From Oryzomonas sagensis (GTDB taxonomy: Bacteria > Desulfobacterota > Desulfuromonadia > Geobacterales > Pseudopelobacteraceae): 64,000 bases of DNA. The stretch lies in contig NZ_VZRA01000001.1 of assembly GCF_008802355.1 (NCBI RefSeq), forward strand, positions 1,568,571-1,632,570. Reading direction: 5' to 3'. The notes under the pieces are model-generated. The model saw only the letters and a list, made by a program, of their open reading frames with translations. It had not been told where the DNA came from and made no database searches. Both the position numbers and the translations under genes were made by a program. This document shows positions 35,540-44,406 of the stretch, piece after piece (within the stretch, counting starts at the first letter, position 1; each line of letters opens with the position of its first letter).

Positions 35540-38104
35540 TTATAAGCCTTCAGCGGTCAGGCGCACGAAGGCATCATATTCGTTGTTGAGACTGGGGAGC
35601 AGGTCGAGCGCCTCAACCGGTCGCTTTTCCCGGGCGGCCTCTTCGATGCGCCGGGCGATGTCCTGGATTCGCGGCGCTCCGATATTGCCGGCAGCCCCTT
35701 TGATGGTGTGGGCGTTTAGCCGCATCCCTTCACTATCACGATTCTCCGCGGCCGCGAGAAGTTTCTCCAGGTTGCCGTCCATCCCCTTGCGGAACAGCGC
35801 CACAAACTTACCGATCAGTTCGGTCTTCCCCCCCAGGCGGGAAAGCAACCCAGCGCGGTCGAATACCGGCAGGTCCGGTTCAGAAGTCTTCCTGGGGACG
35901 GGTGATCCCGAACCGTGCTCTTGGGGAGCGAGGGGGAGGCCGCACTGCTTGTGCAGGGCGAATTCAAGTTCAGCAGCTTTGAATGGTTTGGAAAGGTACC
36001 CGTCCATACCCGCGGCCAGACATTTCTCCTGATCTTCCCGGCCGGCATAAGCCGTCAGGGCGAGGATGGGACATTTCCGGCCGGCAGCCTTCTCCAGCTC
36101 CCGGATTTGACGTGTAGCCTGCAAGCCATCCATGACCGGCATCTGGACATCCATCAGGATGGCGTCGAAATGCCCCGCGGCATAGGCCGCGACAGCCTCC
36201 CGGCCATTGGCGGCCAGGGTGACCCGGTGTCCCTGCTTTTCGAGGATGGCCAACGCCAGCAGCCGGTTGACCTCCACATCGTCGGCCACCAGGATGTCAA
36301 GGCGGGCCTGCTCCTCCGGCAGGGGGCGGCGGGCGGTCGGCAGCTGCTGCGCTGCGCCCCGGCCGGTCAGAACCTCCAGGATGGCGTCCCGCAGTTCATC
36401 GTGTATCCACGGTTTGGCGAGATACCCGCCGACCCCCAGCCGGCGGCATTGTTCGGCGTCGCCGCGCATCCCGGCGTTGGTCATGACGATCATCGAAAGG
36501 CCGGCGCGGCCGGCCTCTCGAAGCTGTTCGACCACGCCCCAGCAATCCGCACCCAGGGTCTGCAGATCGACCAGCGCCAGCAGGGGGCGTTTGGATGCGT
36601 CACTCAGGCGGCGGACGAGTTCCAGCGCCTCCGTTCCATCGGCAGCGCCAAAAGGCCGCATGCCCCATGCGGTCAGGTATTGGGCCAAGGTGCGCCGGTT
36701 CAACTCGATCTGTTCCACCACCACGACGTGCCGGTCCAGCAGTTCGACCGGTTCCGGCCGGGGCGGTCCGTGCTGCTGGACCTGGAGGCGGGCGGTGAAG
36801 TGAAACGTACTCCCCTGTCCCGGCGTGCTGTCGACCCATATTGTGCCCCCCATCAGTTCCACGATCCGCCGGGAGATGGTCAGGCCGAGGCCGGTGCCGC
36901 CGAAACGTTTGGTCGTGGACGAATCGGCCTGTTCGAACATGTTGAAGATCCGTTCGCAGGCTTCCGGGGCGATTCCGACCCCCCGGTCCGAGACGGAAAA
37001 TTGGAGCAGCGCCTGATCGCCATCGTCTGTCAGGAGGTTGGTGTGAACGACGATTTCCCCCCGGTCCGAAAATTTTATGGCATTGCCCACGAGATTGACC
37101 AGGACCTGCCGTAGTTTTCCGGCATCGCCGATCAAGGCGTCGGGCACGTTTATTTCCGGGACGCAGAGCAACTCCAGTTTTTTGTCGGTCGCCTTGGGCG
37201 CCAGCGAACGCAGCATCTGCCCGATAACCGTGCGCAGCAGGAAGGGTGAATGGTCGAGTACGGTCTTGCCCGCTTCTATCTTGGAAAAATCAAGAATATC
37301 GTTGATGATGAGCATCAGGCCGTCGGCCGAATCCATGATGGCGCGGTGGAACTGCCGCTCCTGGGCGGGGGCGAGCCCGCCGGTGAGCAGGAGATCGGTC
37401 ATCCCCATGATGCCGTTCATGGGGGTTCTGATCTCGTGGCTCATGTTGGCAAGAAAGGCGCTCTTGGCGCGGCTGGCTTCTTCTGCCTGTTCACGGGCGA
37501 TGGCCAGGTCGTGTGTCCGCTCCAGGACCTTCTCTTCAAGGGTGACCATATTTTCGTGCAGCTTGGCGTTGAGCGTGGTGCTCTCCAGGGCGTGGGCGCA
37601 GGTGTACAGTACGATGGAGATGGCGTTGAGAGCCGCCGCATCCACCGAGGTCGAATCTCCGGGCAGGATGGCCGCGAACATCCCCAGGATGCGGGAACGG
37701 GTGGCGATGCTGTGCAGGAGCAGGGTCCGGTTGTCGGCAAGGGGCACCAGGATGGCTTGGTTGCGGTTCAGAGCCCAGGCGAAGGTCCCGTCCATGATCT
37801 TTGCGTCGATCTCGGATTGAATCTCGTTCCGGGCATCCCCGGGTTCCCAGGATGCCAACTCGAAGCTGCCATCCTCCGTCGCCTCAAGGCACCCCATTTC
37901 CAGGCTCACCAGGATTCTGCGGACCTGAACCTGGGTAGCCTGGAAAATGGCGGAAAAGTCCTTGGCGCGGTTGAGGTCGCCCTGGAAATCCAGACTCGAC
38001 GCGAGCATGTCCAAAATCGACATGTAACGCCGGTTTGCCTCTTCCAGAAATTGGACCCGCTCCTGGAGGAATTCAAGGGAAAGGGGGGGGCTTTTTGCTT
38101 TCAT
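35540..38104 (-). CDS. Hybrid sensor histidine kinase with two receivers and HPt
   Basis: The 854-residue protein has no membrane span. Residues about 45-175 look like a GAF-type sensor domain, about 180-215 are coiled coil, and the HisKA box [10 protein letters not shown] has His223. An ATPase domain follows ([21 protein letters not shown]). Receiver 1 (about 475-595) keeps the Asp in ALVDLQTLG but its N-terminal acidic pair is replaced (VVVEQIE), so it may be a poor phospho-acceptor. Receiver 2 (about 610-735) is complete with [13 protein letters not shown]-terminal HPt domain carries [11 protein letters not shown] 38104 overlaps the HDOD stop by 4 bases. Layout resembles BarA/ArcB phosphorelays. 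Confidence 0.94.
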   Translation of the reverse strand: MKAKSPPLSLEFLQERVQFLEEANRRYMSILDMLASSLDFQGDLNRAKDFSAIFQATQVQVRRILVSLEMGCLEATEDGSFELASWEPGDARNEIQSEIDAKIMDGTFAWALNRNQAILVPLADNRTLLLHSIATRSRILGMFAAILPGDSTSVDAAALNAISIVLYTCAHALESTTLNAKLHENMVTLEEKVLERTHDLAIAREQAEEASRAKSAFLANMSHEIRTPMNGIMGMTDLLLTGGLAPAQERQFHRAIMDSADGLMLIINDILDFSKIEAGKTVLDHSPFLLRTVIGQMLRSLAPKATDKKLELLCVPEINVPDALIGDAGKLRQVLVNLVGNAIKFSDRGEIVVHTNLLTDDGDQALLQFSVSDRGVGIAPEACERIFNMFEQADSSTTKRFGGTGLGLTISRRIVELMGGTIWVDSTPGQGSTFHFTARLQVQQHGPPRPEPVELLDRHVVVVEQIELNRRTLAQYLTAWGMRPFGAADGTEALELVRRLSDASKRPLLALVDLQTLGADCWGVVEQLREAGRAGLSMIVMTNAGMRGDAEQCRRLGVGGYLAKPWIHDELRDAILEVLTGRGAAQQLPTARRPLPEEQARLDILVADDVEVNRLLALAILEKQGHRVTLAANGREAVAAYAAGHFDAILMDVQMPVMDGLQATRQIRELEKAAGRKCPILALTAYAGREDQEKCLAAGMDGYLSKPFKAAELEFALHKQCGLPLAPQEHGSGSPVPRKTSEPDLPVFDRAGLLSRLGGKTELIGKFVALFRKGMDGNLEKLLAAAENRDSEGMRLNAHTIKGAAGNIGAPRIQDIARRIEEAAREKRPVEALDLLPSLNNEYDAFVRLTAEGL

Positions 38105-38970
38105 TGCCCCTCCATCAGAATATCGAAGGTTTCCTCGATCTGCGGTTCCGACTGTTTCAGGATCGTCGCCAGGATGTTGACCGGCATGCCGAGGCGATCC
38201 CAGGCCGCCGGATCCAGGGGAGAGACGCACCACTCGCCGCTGGCGCCGAACTCGAAGGCCTGGCAGACGATTTCCGCCAGGTGGACGATGGCTGATTCCA
38301 GGGGGAACTGGGCCGCGGAGCGGGGGGCGTGGTGACATGCCACCGGTTCGAAAATGTTGGCCGGAAGCTTCCATGCCTGCAACAGCGCCCCGCCCAGGTC
38401 GGCATGGTCGAAGCCCAATTGGTCCCGCTCGGTATGGTGGTAATGCTCCTGGCGCGACCGGCTGAGCGCCAGCACCTCGCCGGCCGTCTCCGGTATGGCG
38501 GCGCACAGGATCAATTGCCCCACATCGTGGAGGATTCCGGCCACGAAGAACCGCTCCACATTACTTTCGCGCAGGCAGGTCGCCAGATTGCGGGCGATGA
38601 TGCCGCAGGCGATGCTGTGCCGCCAGAATAAGGCCATATTCATCAAATCGTCGGGGATACCCTTGAACACGCCCATGGCCGAGGCGGCAAACGCCAGGTC
38701 GCGCAACTGCTGGGTACCGATGATGGTCACCGCCTTGGTGATCGAATCAACCCGGGAGTAATAGCCGAACAGCGGGCTGTTGGCGAGTTTGAGGATGCGT
38801 GCGGTGAGGCCCTGGTCCTCGATGATGATCTTGGCGATATCGGCGATGGAACTGCGGGGGTGATTGATGGCCTCGTTGAAGCGTTCGTAGAAATAGGGGA
38901 GGGAGTAGATCGTCCGCGTCTGCTCCACGAGCCGCTCCAGGGTGATGGGTGCGCGTTCAGCAAAGCTCAT
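38101..38970 (-). CDS. HDOD-domain protein
   Basis: The 289-residue protein is an HDOD domain, a relative of HD phosphohydrolases that usually lacks catalysis and serves signalling. Typical segments are [41 protein letters not shown] and [13 protein letters not shown]. The start overlaps the preceding small gene by 14 bases and the end overlaps the hybrid kinase start by 4 bases (ATGA), so the three are translationally linked. Confidence 0.93.
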   Translation of the reverse strand: MSFAERAPITLERLVEQTRTIYSLPYFYERFNEAINHPRSSIADIAKIIIEDQGLTARILKLANSPLFGYYSRVDSITKAVTIIGTQQLRDLAFAASAMGVFKGIPDDLMNMALFWRHSIACGIIARNLATCLRESNVERFFVAGILHDVGQLILCAAIPETAGEVLALSRSRQEHYHHTERDQLGFDHADLGGALLQAWKLPANIFEPVACHHAPRSAAQFPLESAIVHLAEIVCQAFEFGASGEWCVSPLDPAAWDRLGMPVNILATILKQSEPQIEETFDILMEGQ

Positions 38971-39292
38971 GGGTGGCCTTTCTCAACGCTGCGAGGCGGA
39001 GCAGTTCGCGCATGACCGGGTGCTGTAGGTCACTGTTGCCAAAAAGCGGTTCAAGCGACGCCATGGCGGCATCCAACTGCTCGTGGGTGATCTCTGCGGG
39101 GAGGTGGCTATTCGGGTCGTCGTCCTCCATCCCGACGATGTTGACCTCCATCACCCCCCAGGTCCGCAACACCACAAGATGCTTCTGGCTCAACTCCACG
39201 CCCGCACCCAATAACAACCTGCCGGTGCGGTCGTGAACATCGCTTGCCAGGGTCATCCCCGCTTCAAGATTGTCGATCTGGGTCAATCCCAT
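38957..39292 (-). CDS. Small protein leading the HDOD-kinase operon
   Basis: The 111-residue protein starts MGLTQIDNLEAGMTLASDVHD and has LLLGAGVELSQKHLVVLRTWG, the pattern found at the N terminus of many HD-GYP proteins and in small proteins next to HDOD genes. Its last third is helical and His/Leu-rich. ATG 39292 has GGAG 12 bases upstream. It is first after a clear promoter at 39388-39416. Confidence 0.85.
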   Translation of the reverse strand: MGLTQIDNLEAGMTLASDVHDRTGRLLLGAGVELSQKHLVVLRTWGVMEVNIVGMEDDDPNSHLPAEITHEQLDAAMASLEPLFGNSDLQHPVMRELLRLAALRKATHELC

Positions 39293-39387
39293 GAGCCAAA
39301 CATCTCCGGAAAAACCGACGAAACCTAGCAACACACCGTTTGCGGGATTCCGGCAATTTACGTCGAATCAAGAATTACAACAGTACT

Positions 39388-39416
39388 TATATAGCATTCT
39401 GCTCCAGGTAACTCAA
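39388..39416 (-). promoter_or_regulatory. Promoter for the signalling operon
   Basis: TTGAGT (39411-39416) and TATATA (39388-39393) are 17 bp apart on the minus strand, leaving a leader of about 90 bases. It is back to back with the fur promoter, 35 bases away. Confidence 0.65.
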
Positions 39417-39451
39417 GTTATTGGCTCGGTTTCGGGTCGCATATTTTTGTG

Positions 39452-39496
39452 TTGACAGGATCATGGCGGGTCCCTTATATTGAATTTCAAGTTCAA
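39452..39496 (+). promoter_or_regulatory. fur promoter with overlapping Fur-box-like site
   Basis: TTGACA (39452-39457) and TATATT (39476-39481) are 18 bp apart. A 17-bp near-palindrome with TTGAA/TTCAA ends occupies 39480-39496, across the -10 and start site. A second site of the same form lies before feoB. Autorepression of fur is the likely meaning. Confidence 0.7.
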
Positions 39497-39509
39497 AAGG
39501 GAGGGCGGG

Positions 39510-39947
39510 ATGATCCTCGAAAAGAAAAAGGCTTTCAATGCGTTTGCCGCGGCCAAGGGACTCCGCTCCACCCGCCAGCGGGACATCATCCTGGACTTTT
39601 TTCTTGCCACCCGCCAGCACGTCAGCGTCGAAGAGTTGTACCTGAAGATCAAGGCCAGCCATCCCGGCATCGGACATGCCACGGTGTACCGCACCCTCAA
39701 ACTGTTCACCGAGGCCGGCTTGGCCCGCGAGATTCTGCTGAACGACGGCCAAACCCGCTATGAACACGTGTCGGCGGGCGAGCACCATGACCATCTGGTC
39801 TGCACCGGGTGCAACACGATCATCGAGTTCGAGGATGAGACCATCGAGAAACTGCAGAAGGAGATAGCGCTACTCCACGGTTTCATGATCAAGAGTCATA
39901 AGCTGGAACTCTACGGACTGTGCGCAGCATGCAGGGCTAAGCACTAA
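39510..39947 (+). CDS. fur: Ferric uptake regulator family protein
   Basis: Fur represses iron uptake genes when Fe(II) is bound. The 145-residue protein has the winged helix (RSTRQRDIILDFF, GIGHATVYRTLKL), the metal-site segment GEHHDHLVCTGCN and the second zinc CXXC (CAAC) near the C terminus. ATG 39510 has GGAGG 5 bases upstream; a 10-codon extension overlaps the operator and was rejected. Its gene precedes feoB and has a palindromic site in its own promoter, as expected for Fur rather than PerR or Zur. Confidence 0.93.
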   Translation: MILEKKKAFNAFAAAKGLRSTRQRDIILDFFLATRQHVSVEELYLKIKASHPGIGHATVYRTLKLFTEAGLAREILLNDGQTRYEHVSAGEHHDHLVCTGCNTIIEFEDETIEKLQKEIALLHGFMIKSHKLELYGLCAACRAKH

Positions 39948-39964
39948 TTTTTTTTGCCATATAT

Positions 39965-39981
39965 TTGAAATTGAAAATCAA
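39965..39981 (+). promoter_or_regulatory. Fur-box-like site upstream of feoB
   Basis: A 17-bp near-palindrome, TTGA...TCAA with AT-rich arms, lies 20 bases upstream of the feoB start. It shares the form TTGAA-N-TT-N-AA with the site at 39480-39496. This fits Fur control of Fe(II) uptake. Confidence 0.65.
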
Positions 39982-40000
39982 AAGCATAAAGGATGGAGTA

Positions 40001-41992
40001 ATGGCGACATGCTGCGGTAAACAGACGGAAGCGCCGGGGAAGGTGCCAAATGCCAAGCGGGTGGCCTTGGTCGGCAATCCCAACGTCGGAAAGAGTGTGC
40101 TGTTCAATGCCCTGACCGGGTCGTATGTAACAGTTTCCAACTATCCCGGGACCTCGGTGGAGGTATCCCGCGGCCATGCCGTGATCAATGAGCAGCCGTG
40201 GGAGGTGATCGACACCCCGGGGATGTATTCGATCCATACCATCACCGAGGAGGAACGGGTGGCCCGGGAGATCCTGCTGCACGAGACCCCGGACGTGGTG
40301 CTGCATGTGCTCGATGCCCGCAATCTGGAGCGTATGCTGGCCATGACGCTCCAGTTGATCGAGGCGGGCCTGCCGGTGATTCTGGTGGTCAACATCATGG
40401 ACGAAGCCGAGCGGATGGGGCTCAAGATCGACCTGGAACTGCTGCGGCAGCGGCTCGGCATCCCGGTGGTGGGGTCGGCCACGACCCGCAAACGGGGGCT
40501 TGGCGAGATCCGTTCCGCCATCGCCACCTATTGCCAGGATGTGGGCAGCCCCCGGCATTTTACCTACAGCCGCCTCCTGGAGCACGACATCAACGAGGTG
40601 TCCGGGCTCATGGAAGGGGAGTACATCCTTTCCCGCCGCGCCCTGGCCCTGCTGCTGTTCCAGCAGGACGAAGAGATCACCTCCCTGGTGCGCCGCCGGG
40701 AGGGGGAGGGGTTCGGGGTGATTGCCGAAAGGGTGCGGGACATCGCCTTCAACCGCCGCGGCTCGTTCCACCTGGATCTCTCCATGGAACGTAAGGATAT
40801 CGTCAAAAAGCTGGTTCAGGACGTGTTCACCAGCCCGGAGAAACGGGTCGTCACCTGGGGCGAGCGGTTGTCGCGCATCTCGGTGAGGCCTTTGACCGGT
40901 ATCCCCCTGCTGCTGATCGTGCTCTATTTCGGCCTGTACAAGTTCGTCGGCGACTTCGGCGCGGGCACGCTGGTCGACGTGCTGGAAAAAAAGCTCTTCG
41001 TGGAGATGTTCAACCCCTGGATTACCGGTATCGTCAAGATGGTCATCCCCTGGGAGATCATCCAGGAGCTGTTCGTGGGGGAGTACGGCATCATCACCCT
41101 GGGAATCCGTTATGCGGTGGGGATCATCCTGCCGATCGTGGCGACCTTCTTCATCTTCTTTTCCTTTCTGGAGGATACCGGCTACTTTCCACGCCTCGCC
41201 CTTTTGGTTGATCGGATCTTCAAACGGTTCGGCCTCACCGGCCGGGCGGTGATCCCCATGGTGCTGGGGTTCGGCTGCGACACCATGGCGACCATGGTGA
41301 CCCGCACCCTGGAAACGACCCGCGAGCGGGTCATCGCCACGGTGTTGCTGGCCCTGACCATCCCCTGCTCGGCCCAACTGGGGGTGATCCTGGCGCTTTT
41401 GTCCAAGTTCCCCGGCGCCCTGGTGGTGTGGGGCGCCTGTCTGCTGCTGCTGTTCGTGGTTGTGGGCCTGCTGGCGGCCCGGGTCATGCCGGGCGAAGCC
41501 CCCATGTTCTACATGGAGTTGCCCCCCATGCGGCTGCCGCAGTTTTCCAACGTATTGACCAAGACCTATACCCGCATGCAGTGGTATTTCATGGAGATCC
41601 TGCCGCTGTTCGTACTGGCCTCCATACTGCTCTGGCTCGGCAAGATAACCGGGCTCTTCGAGAAGCTGATAACGGCAATGACGCCGGTGATGGCGTCCAT
41701 CGGCCTGCCCCGGGAGACGGCCGTGGCCTTCATCTTCGGTTTCTTTCGCCGGGATTACGGCGCAGCCGGCCTGTACGAACTGCAGACGAAAGGGGTGATG
41801 GATGCCCGCCAGTTGACGGTTGCCGCGGTGACCCTGACCCTGTTCATCCCCTGTGTGGCCCAGTTTCTGATCATGAAGAAGGAACGGGGGTGGAAGGTGG
41901 CTGGCAGCATCGGCGTGTTCGTCAGCCTGCTGGCCTTCGGCAGCGGCTATGTGCTCAACCGTTTCTTGCTCGTAACGGGGATACTCTCCTAG
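40001..41992 (+). CDS. feoB: Ferrous iron transport protein B
   Basis: FeoB imports Fe(II) across the inner membrane. The 663-residue protein has an N-terminal GTPase domain with G1 GNPNVGKS (25-32), G3 DTPGMYS and NIMDEAE, a helical linker, then two Gate regions with about ten membrane spans and FGCDTMATM. ATG 40001 has GGATGGAG just upstream. Residues 4-5 are a Cys pair. FeoA is not separate here; a FeoA domain is fused to the regulator at 42350. Confidence 0.97.
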   Translation: MATCCGKQTEAPGKVPNAKRVALVGNPNVGKSVLFNALTGSYVTVSNYPGTSVEVSRGHAVINEQPWEVIDTPGMYSIHTITEEERVAREILLHETPDVVLHVLDARNLERMLAMTLQLIEAGLPVILVVNIMDEAERMGLKIDLELLRQRLGIPVVGSATTRKRGLGEIRSAIATYCQDVGSPRHFTYSRLLEHDINEVSGLMEGEYILSRRALALLLFQQDEEITSLVRRREGEGFGVIAERVRDIAFNRRGSFHLDLSMERKDIVKKLVQDVFTSPEKRVVTWGERLSRISVRPLTGIPLLLIVLYFGLYKFVGDFGAGTLVDVLEKKLFVEMFNPWITGIVKMVIPWEIIQELFVGEYGIITLGIRYAVGIILPIVATFFIFFSFLEDTGYFPRLALLVDRIFKRFGLTGRAVIPMVLGFGCDTMATMVTRTLETTRERVIATVLLALTIPCSAQLGVILALLSKFPGALVVWGACLLLLFVVVGLLAARVMPGEAPMFYMELPPMRLPQFSNVLTKTYTRMQWYFMEILPLFVLASILLWLGKITGLFEKLITAMTPVMASIGLPRETAVAFIFGFFRRDYGAAGLYELQTKGVMDARQLTVAAVTLTLFIPCVAQFLIMKKERGWKVAGSIGVFVSLLAFGSGYVLNRFLLVTGILS

Positions 41993-42029
41993 TATCCTGC
42001 GAAGGGGGCACCCCCCGGGAGATATGAAG

Positions 42030-42254
42030 ATGATTTGCGGGTTTTGCGGACACGAATTCGACGAAAATGAAGGAAAGCGCGGGTGCGGCGGCTGCCCCGG
42101 CGGGTGCCACAGCGTGCATTGCCCGCGCTGCAACTACAAGAATCCCCTGGAACCGGCCTTTATCGGTAAGCTGAAAAACATGTTGAAACGGAAAACATCA
42201 TCCGACGCTGGAGCTGCAGAGAATTCAGAGGACAAAAAATCAAAGGCATCTTAA
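42030..42254 (+). CDS. Small Cys-rich protein in the feo operon
   Basis: The 74-residue protein starts MICGFCGHEFDEN and has the cysteine and histidine array CGFCG, CGGCPGGC, HSVHCPRC in its first 40 residues, then a basic and a polar tail. It looks like a zinc-ribbon or Fe-S binding protein. It starts 37 bases after feoB and resembles the small accessory proteins found beside FeoB in anaerobes, possibly with a FeoC-like role. ATG 42030 lies 8 bases from GGAG; an ATG two codons earlier is too close. Confidence 0.85.
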   Translation: MICGFCGHEFDENEGKRGCGGCPGGCHSVHCPRCNYKNPLEPAFIGKLKNMLKRKTSSDAGAAENSEDKKSKAS

Positions 42255-42349
42255 AATAGTGTTTTCCGACGGGAAAGCTATGGTGCGATGTCCGATCTGA
42301 TGGTTGTTTCTCTGTATGCCTGTCACCCGGTGGCAAAGAAGGAGCGTAT

Positions 42350-42994
42350 ATGAAACTGTCCGAAAAGGCGGAAGAGATCCTGGAGGCCCTGTGGATCGCG
42401 GTGGAAGAAGAGGGGGGGCGTTTTCTCGACCCGGAGAAGATGGGGTTCCCGGCCGATGACCCGGCCTACCGGGAGCTGACCGACCGCGCGCTGGTGGAAC
42501 TGCGCCAGGGGATGGTCTATTTCCGGCCCGAGGGGCGCGAAGAGGGGAAGATGACCATCCGCCGCCATCGTCTGGCGGAGCGCCTGATGATGGATGTGCT
42601 CAACCTGCGCGGCGACGAGGGAGACGACAAGGCCTGCCAGTTCGAGCACCTGCTCAATGAAGGGGTGGACGTCAAGATCTGCACCATGCTCAACCATCCC
42701 ACCACCTGCCCCCACGGCAAGCCGATACCGCCGGGCGAGTGCTGCGCGGACGCCCGGGCCCAGGGCGACCTTGGCGTGGTGGCCCTGACCGAATTCAAGT
42801 CGGGGCAGGAAGGGGAGATCGCCTACATCCAGACCGAGGATAGCAAGAAGATGCAGAAGCTGATGGCCATGGGGGTCCTGCCGGGCAATCGTATCGTGCT
42901 GGTGCAGTCGTTCCCTTCCTACATCTTCCGGGTCGGATTTTCCGAGTTCGCCATCGACGGCAACCTGGCAAAAGAGATTTTTGTGCGGAAATAG
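42350..42994 (+). CDS. DtxR-family iron regulator with fused FeoA domain
   Basis: The 214-residue protein joins an N-terminal DtxR-type winged helix (about 1-75), the dimer/metal region with HRLAERLM, Cys96-x-x-Glu99-His100 and CPHGKPIP, and a C-terminal FeoA/SH3-like domain (about 140-214; KLMAMGVLPGNRIVLV). The Cys-x-x-Glu-His set matches the primary metal site of DtxR. It probably senses Fe(II) or Mn(II) and binds DNA. Position after Fur-boxed feoB suggests a second layer of iron control, or that its FeoA part supports FeoB. Confidence 0.92.
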   Translation: MKLSEKAEEILEALWIAVEEEGGRFLDPEKMGFPADDPAYRELTDRALVELRQGMVYFRPEGREEGKMTIRRHRLAERLMMDVLNLRGDEGDDKACQFEHLLNEGVDVKICTMLNHPTTCPHGKPIPPGECCADARAQGDLGVVALTEFKSGQEGEIAYIQTEDSKKMQKLMAMGVLPGNRIVLVQSFPSYIFRVGFSEFAIDGNLAKEIFVRK

Positions 42995-43092
42995 CGGCAA
43001 GGAAGGTTGACAAGGGGATGATTCGGAAACTAATATGACCTGACTTCCTCAGTATTGGTTTTCTATCCCCATTCTCATCCTGAAAGGCGCGT

Positions 43093-44286
43093 ATGAAGGT
43101 CATCATCCTCCTCGGCGACGGCATGTCGGACGTGGTCTACAGTGAACTCGGCAACAAATCACCGCTCCAGGCGGCCAAGACCCCCAACATGGATTTCATG
43201 GCCCGGCACGGTCTGGTCGGCCTGGCCAATACCGTGCCGGAGGGGCTGCCGCCGGGCAGCGACGTAGCCAACCTGTCGATCTTCGGCTACGATCCGCGGA
43301 CCTGCTACACCGGCCGTTCTCCGCTGGAAGCGGTCAGCATGGGGGTGACCCTCGGCCCGGACGATGTCGCCTTCCGCATGAACCTGGTTACCCTCAAGCC
43401 CCACGGCAGTTCGCTCTACATGGAGGATTTCTCGGCGGGCCACATCTCCACCGAGGAGGGACGCGGATTGGTGGCAGCGCTCCAGAAGGAGATCGGCAGC
43501 GCCGAGTTCGAGTTCCATCCCGGGGTCGGCTACCGCCACCTGATGGTCTGGCGCGGCGGCAAGGACGGCATGACGGCCACCCCCCCTCACGACATCACCG
43601 GCAAGGCGGTGCTGGAGTACCTCCCCAGCGGCGATGGCGCCGCCACGTTGAACAATATCATGAACCACGCCCAGATGGTGTTGCACGACCATCCCCTCAA
43701 CAAGAAACGCAAGGAGGAGGGGAAGCGGCAGGCCAACTCCATCTGGCTTTGGGGACACGGCAAGACCCCACGCGTCGATCCCTACAGCCAGAAATTCGGC
43801 CTCTCGGGAGCGGTAATCTCGGCAGTGGACCTGATCAGGGGGATCGGTGTCTGCGCCGGCCTGGACGTGATCCACGTGGAGGGGGCCACCGGTTACATCG
43901 ACACCAACTACCTGGGTAAGGCCCAGGCCGCCCTCGCGGCCCTGGAAAATCACGATTTCGTCTACGTGCATGTGGAAGCCCCCGACGAGGCATCCCATTC
44001 CGGCAGGATGGATCACAAGATCCAGGCCATCGAGGACTTTGACCGTCAGGTGGTGGGTACGGTGCTGGAAGGGATCAGGAAATTCGGCGACTTCGCCATC
44101 CTCTGCACCCCCGACCACCCCACGCCGGTGCGCCTGATGACCCACACGGCGGAACCGGTTCCCTTTGTCATCTATCGCGGCGGGGAGGGGCCGGGCAACG
44201 GCGCAAGCTCCTACGACGAGGAACAGGCCGGGACGACCGGCCTGAAGGTGGAGGGGCATAACCTGATGGAGCTGCTGGTGAAGTAG
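43093..44286 (+). CDS. apgM: Cofactor-independent phosphoglycerate mutase, archaeal type
   Basis: ApgM interconverts 3- and 2-phosphoglycerate in glycolysis and gluconeogenesis. The 397-residue protein is of the alkaline-phosphatase superfamily. It starts KVIILLGDGMSD, has DVANLSIFGYDP, EAVSMG, GATGYIDTNY and the metal-site segments HVEAPDEASHSG and CTPDHPTPV. It stands alone between the iron block and a bidirectional terminator. Confidence 0.95.
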   Translation: MKVIILLGDGMSDVVYSELGNKSPLQAAKTPNMDFMARHGLVGLANTVPEGLPPGSDVANLSIFGYDPRTCYTGRSPLEAVSMGVTLGPDDVAFRMNLVTLKPHGSSLYMEDFSAGHISTEEGRGLVAALQKEIGSAEFEFHPGVGYRHLMVWRGGKDGMTATPPHDITGKAVLEYLPSGDGAATLNNIMNHAQMVLHDHPLNKKRKEEGKRQANSIWLWGHGKTPRVDPYSQKFGLSGAVISAVDLIRGIGVCAGLDVIHVEGATGYIDTNYLGKAQAALAALENHDFVYVHVEAPDEASHSGRMDHKIQAIEDFDRQVVGTVLEGIRKFGDFAILCTPDHPTPVRLMTHTAEPVPFVIYRGGEGPGNGASSYDEEQAGTTGLKVEGHNLMELLVK

Positions 44287-44339
44287 CCTTTGGCTCGTGG
44301 CGCATCTCTTCTGCCCTGCTGCATAGATGTTTTACCAAT

Positions 44340-44371
44340 ACAAAAGACCCTCCTCATGGAGAGCCTTTTGT
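44340..44371. terminator. Probable bidirectional terminator
   Basis: ACAAAAG (44340-44346) pairs with CTTTTGT (44365-44371), with an inner CTCC/GGAG stem around TCAT. It lies 54 bases beyond the apgM stop and 36 beyond the stop of the FecR-domain gene on the other strand, so it can serve both. Confidence 0.65.
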
Positions 44372-44406
44372 GTTACCGGCAGAGATGTACTTCTTCACGA
44401 TTCAAG

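Noticed and set aside
39944..42133. Long minus-strand open frame antisense to feoB
   Set aside because: Composition is Gln/His/Gly-rich, no motif is present and it covers two real genes on the other strand.
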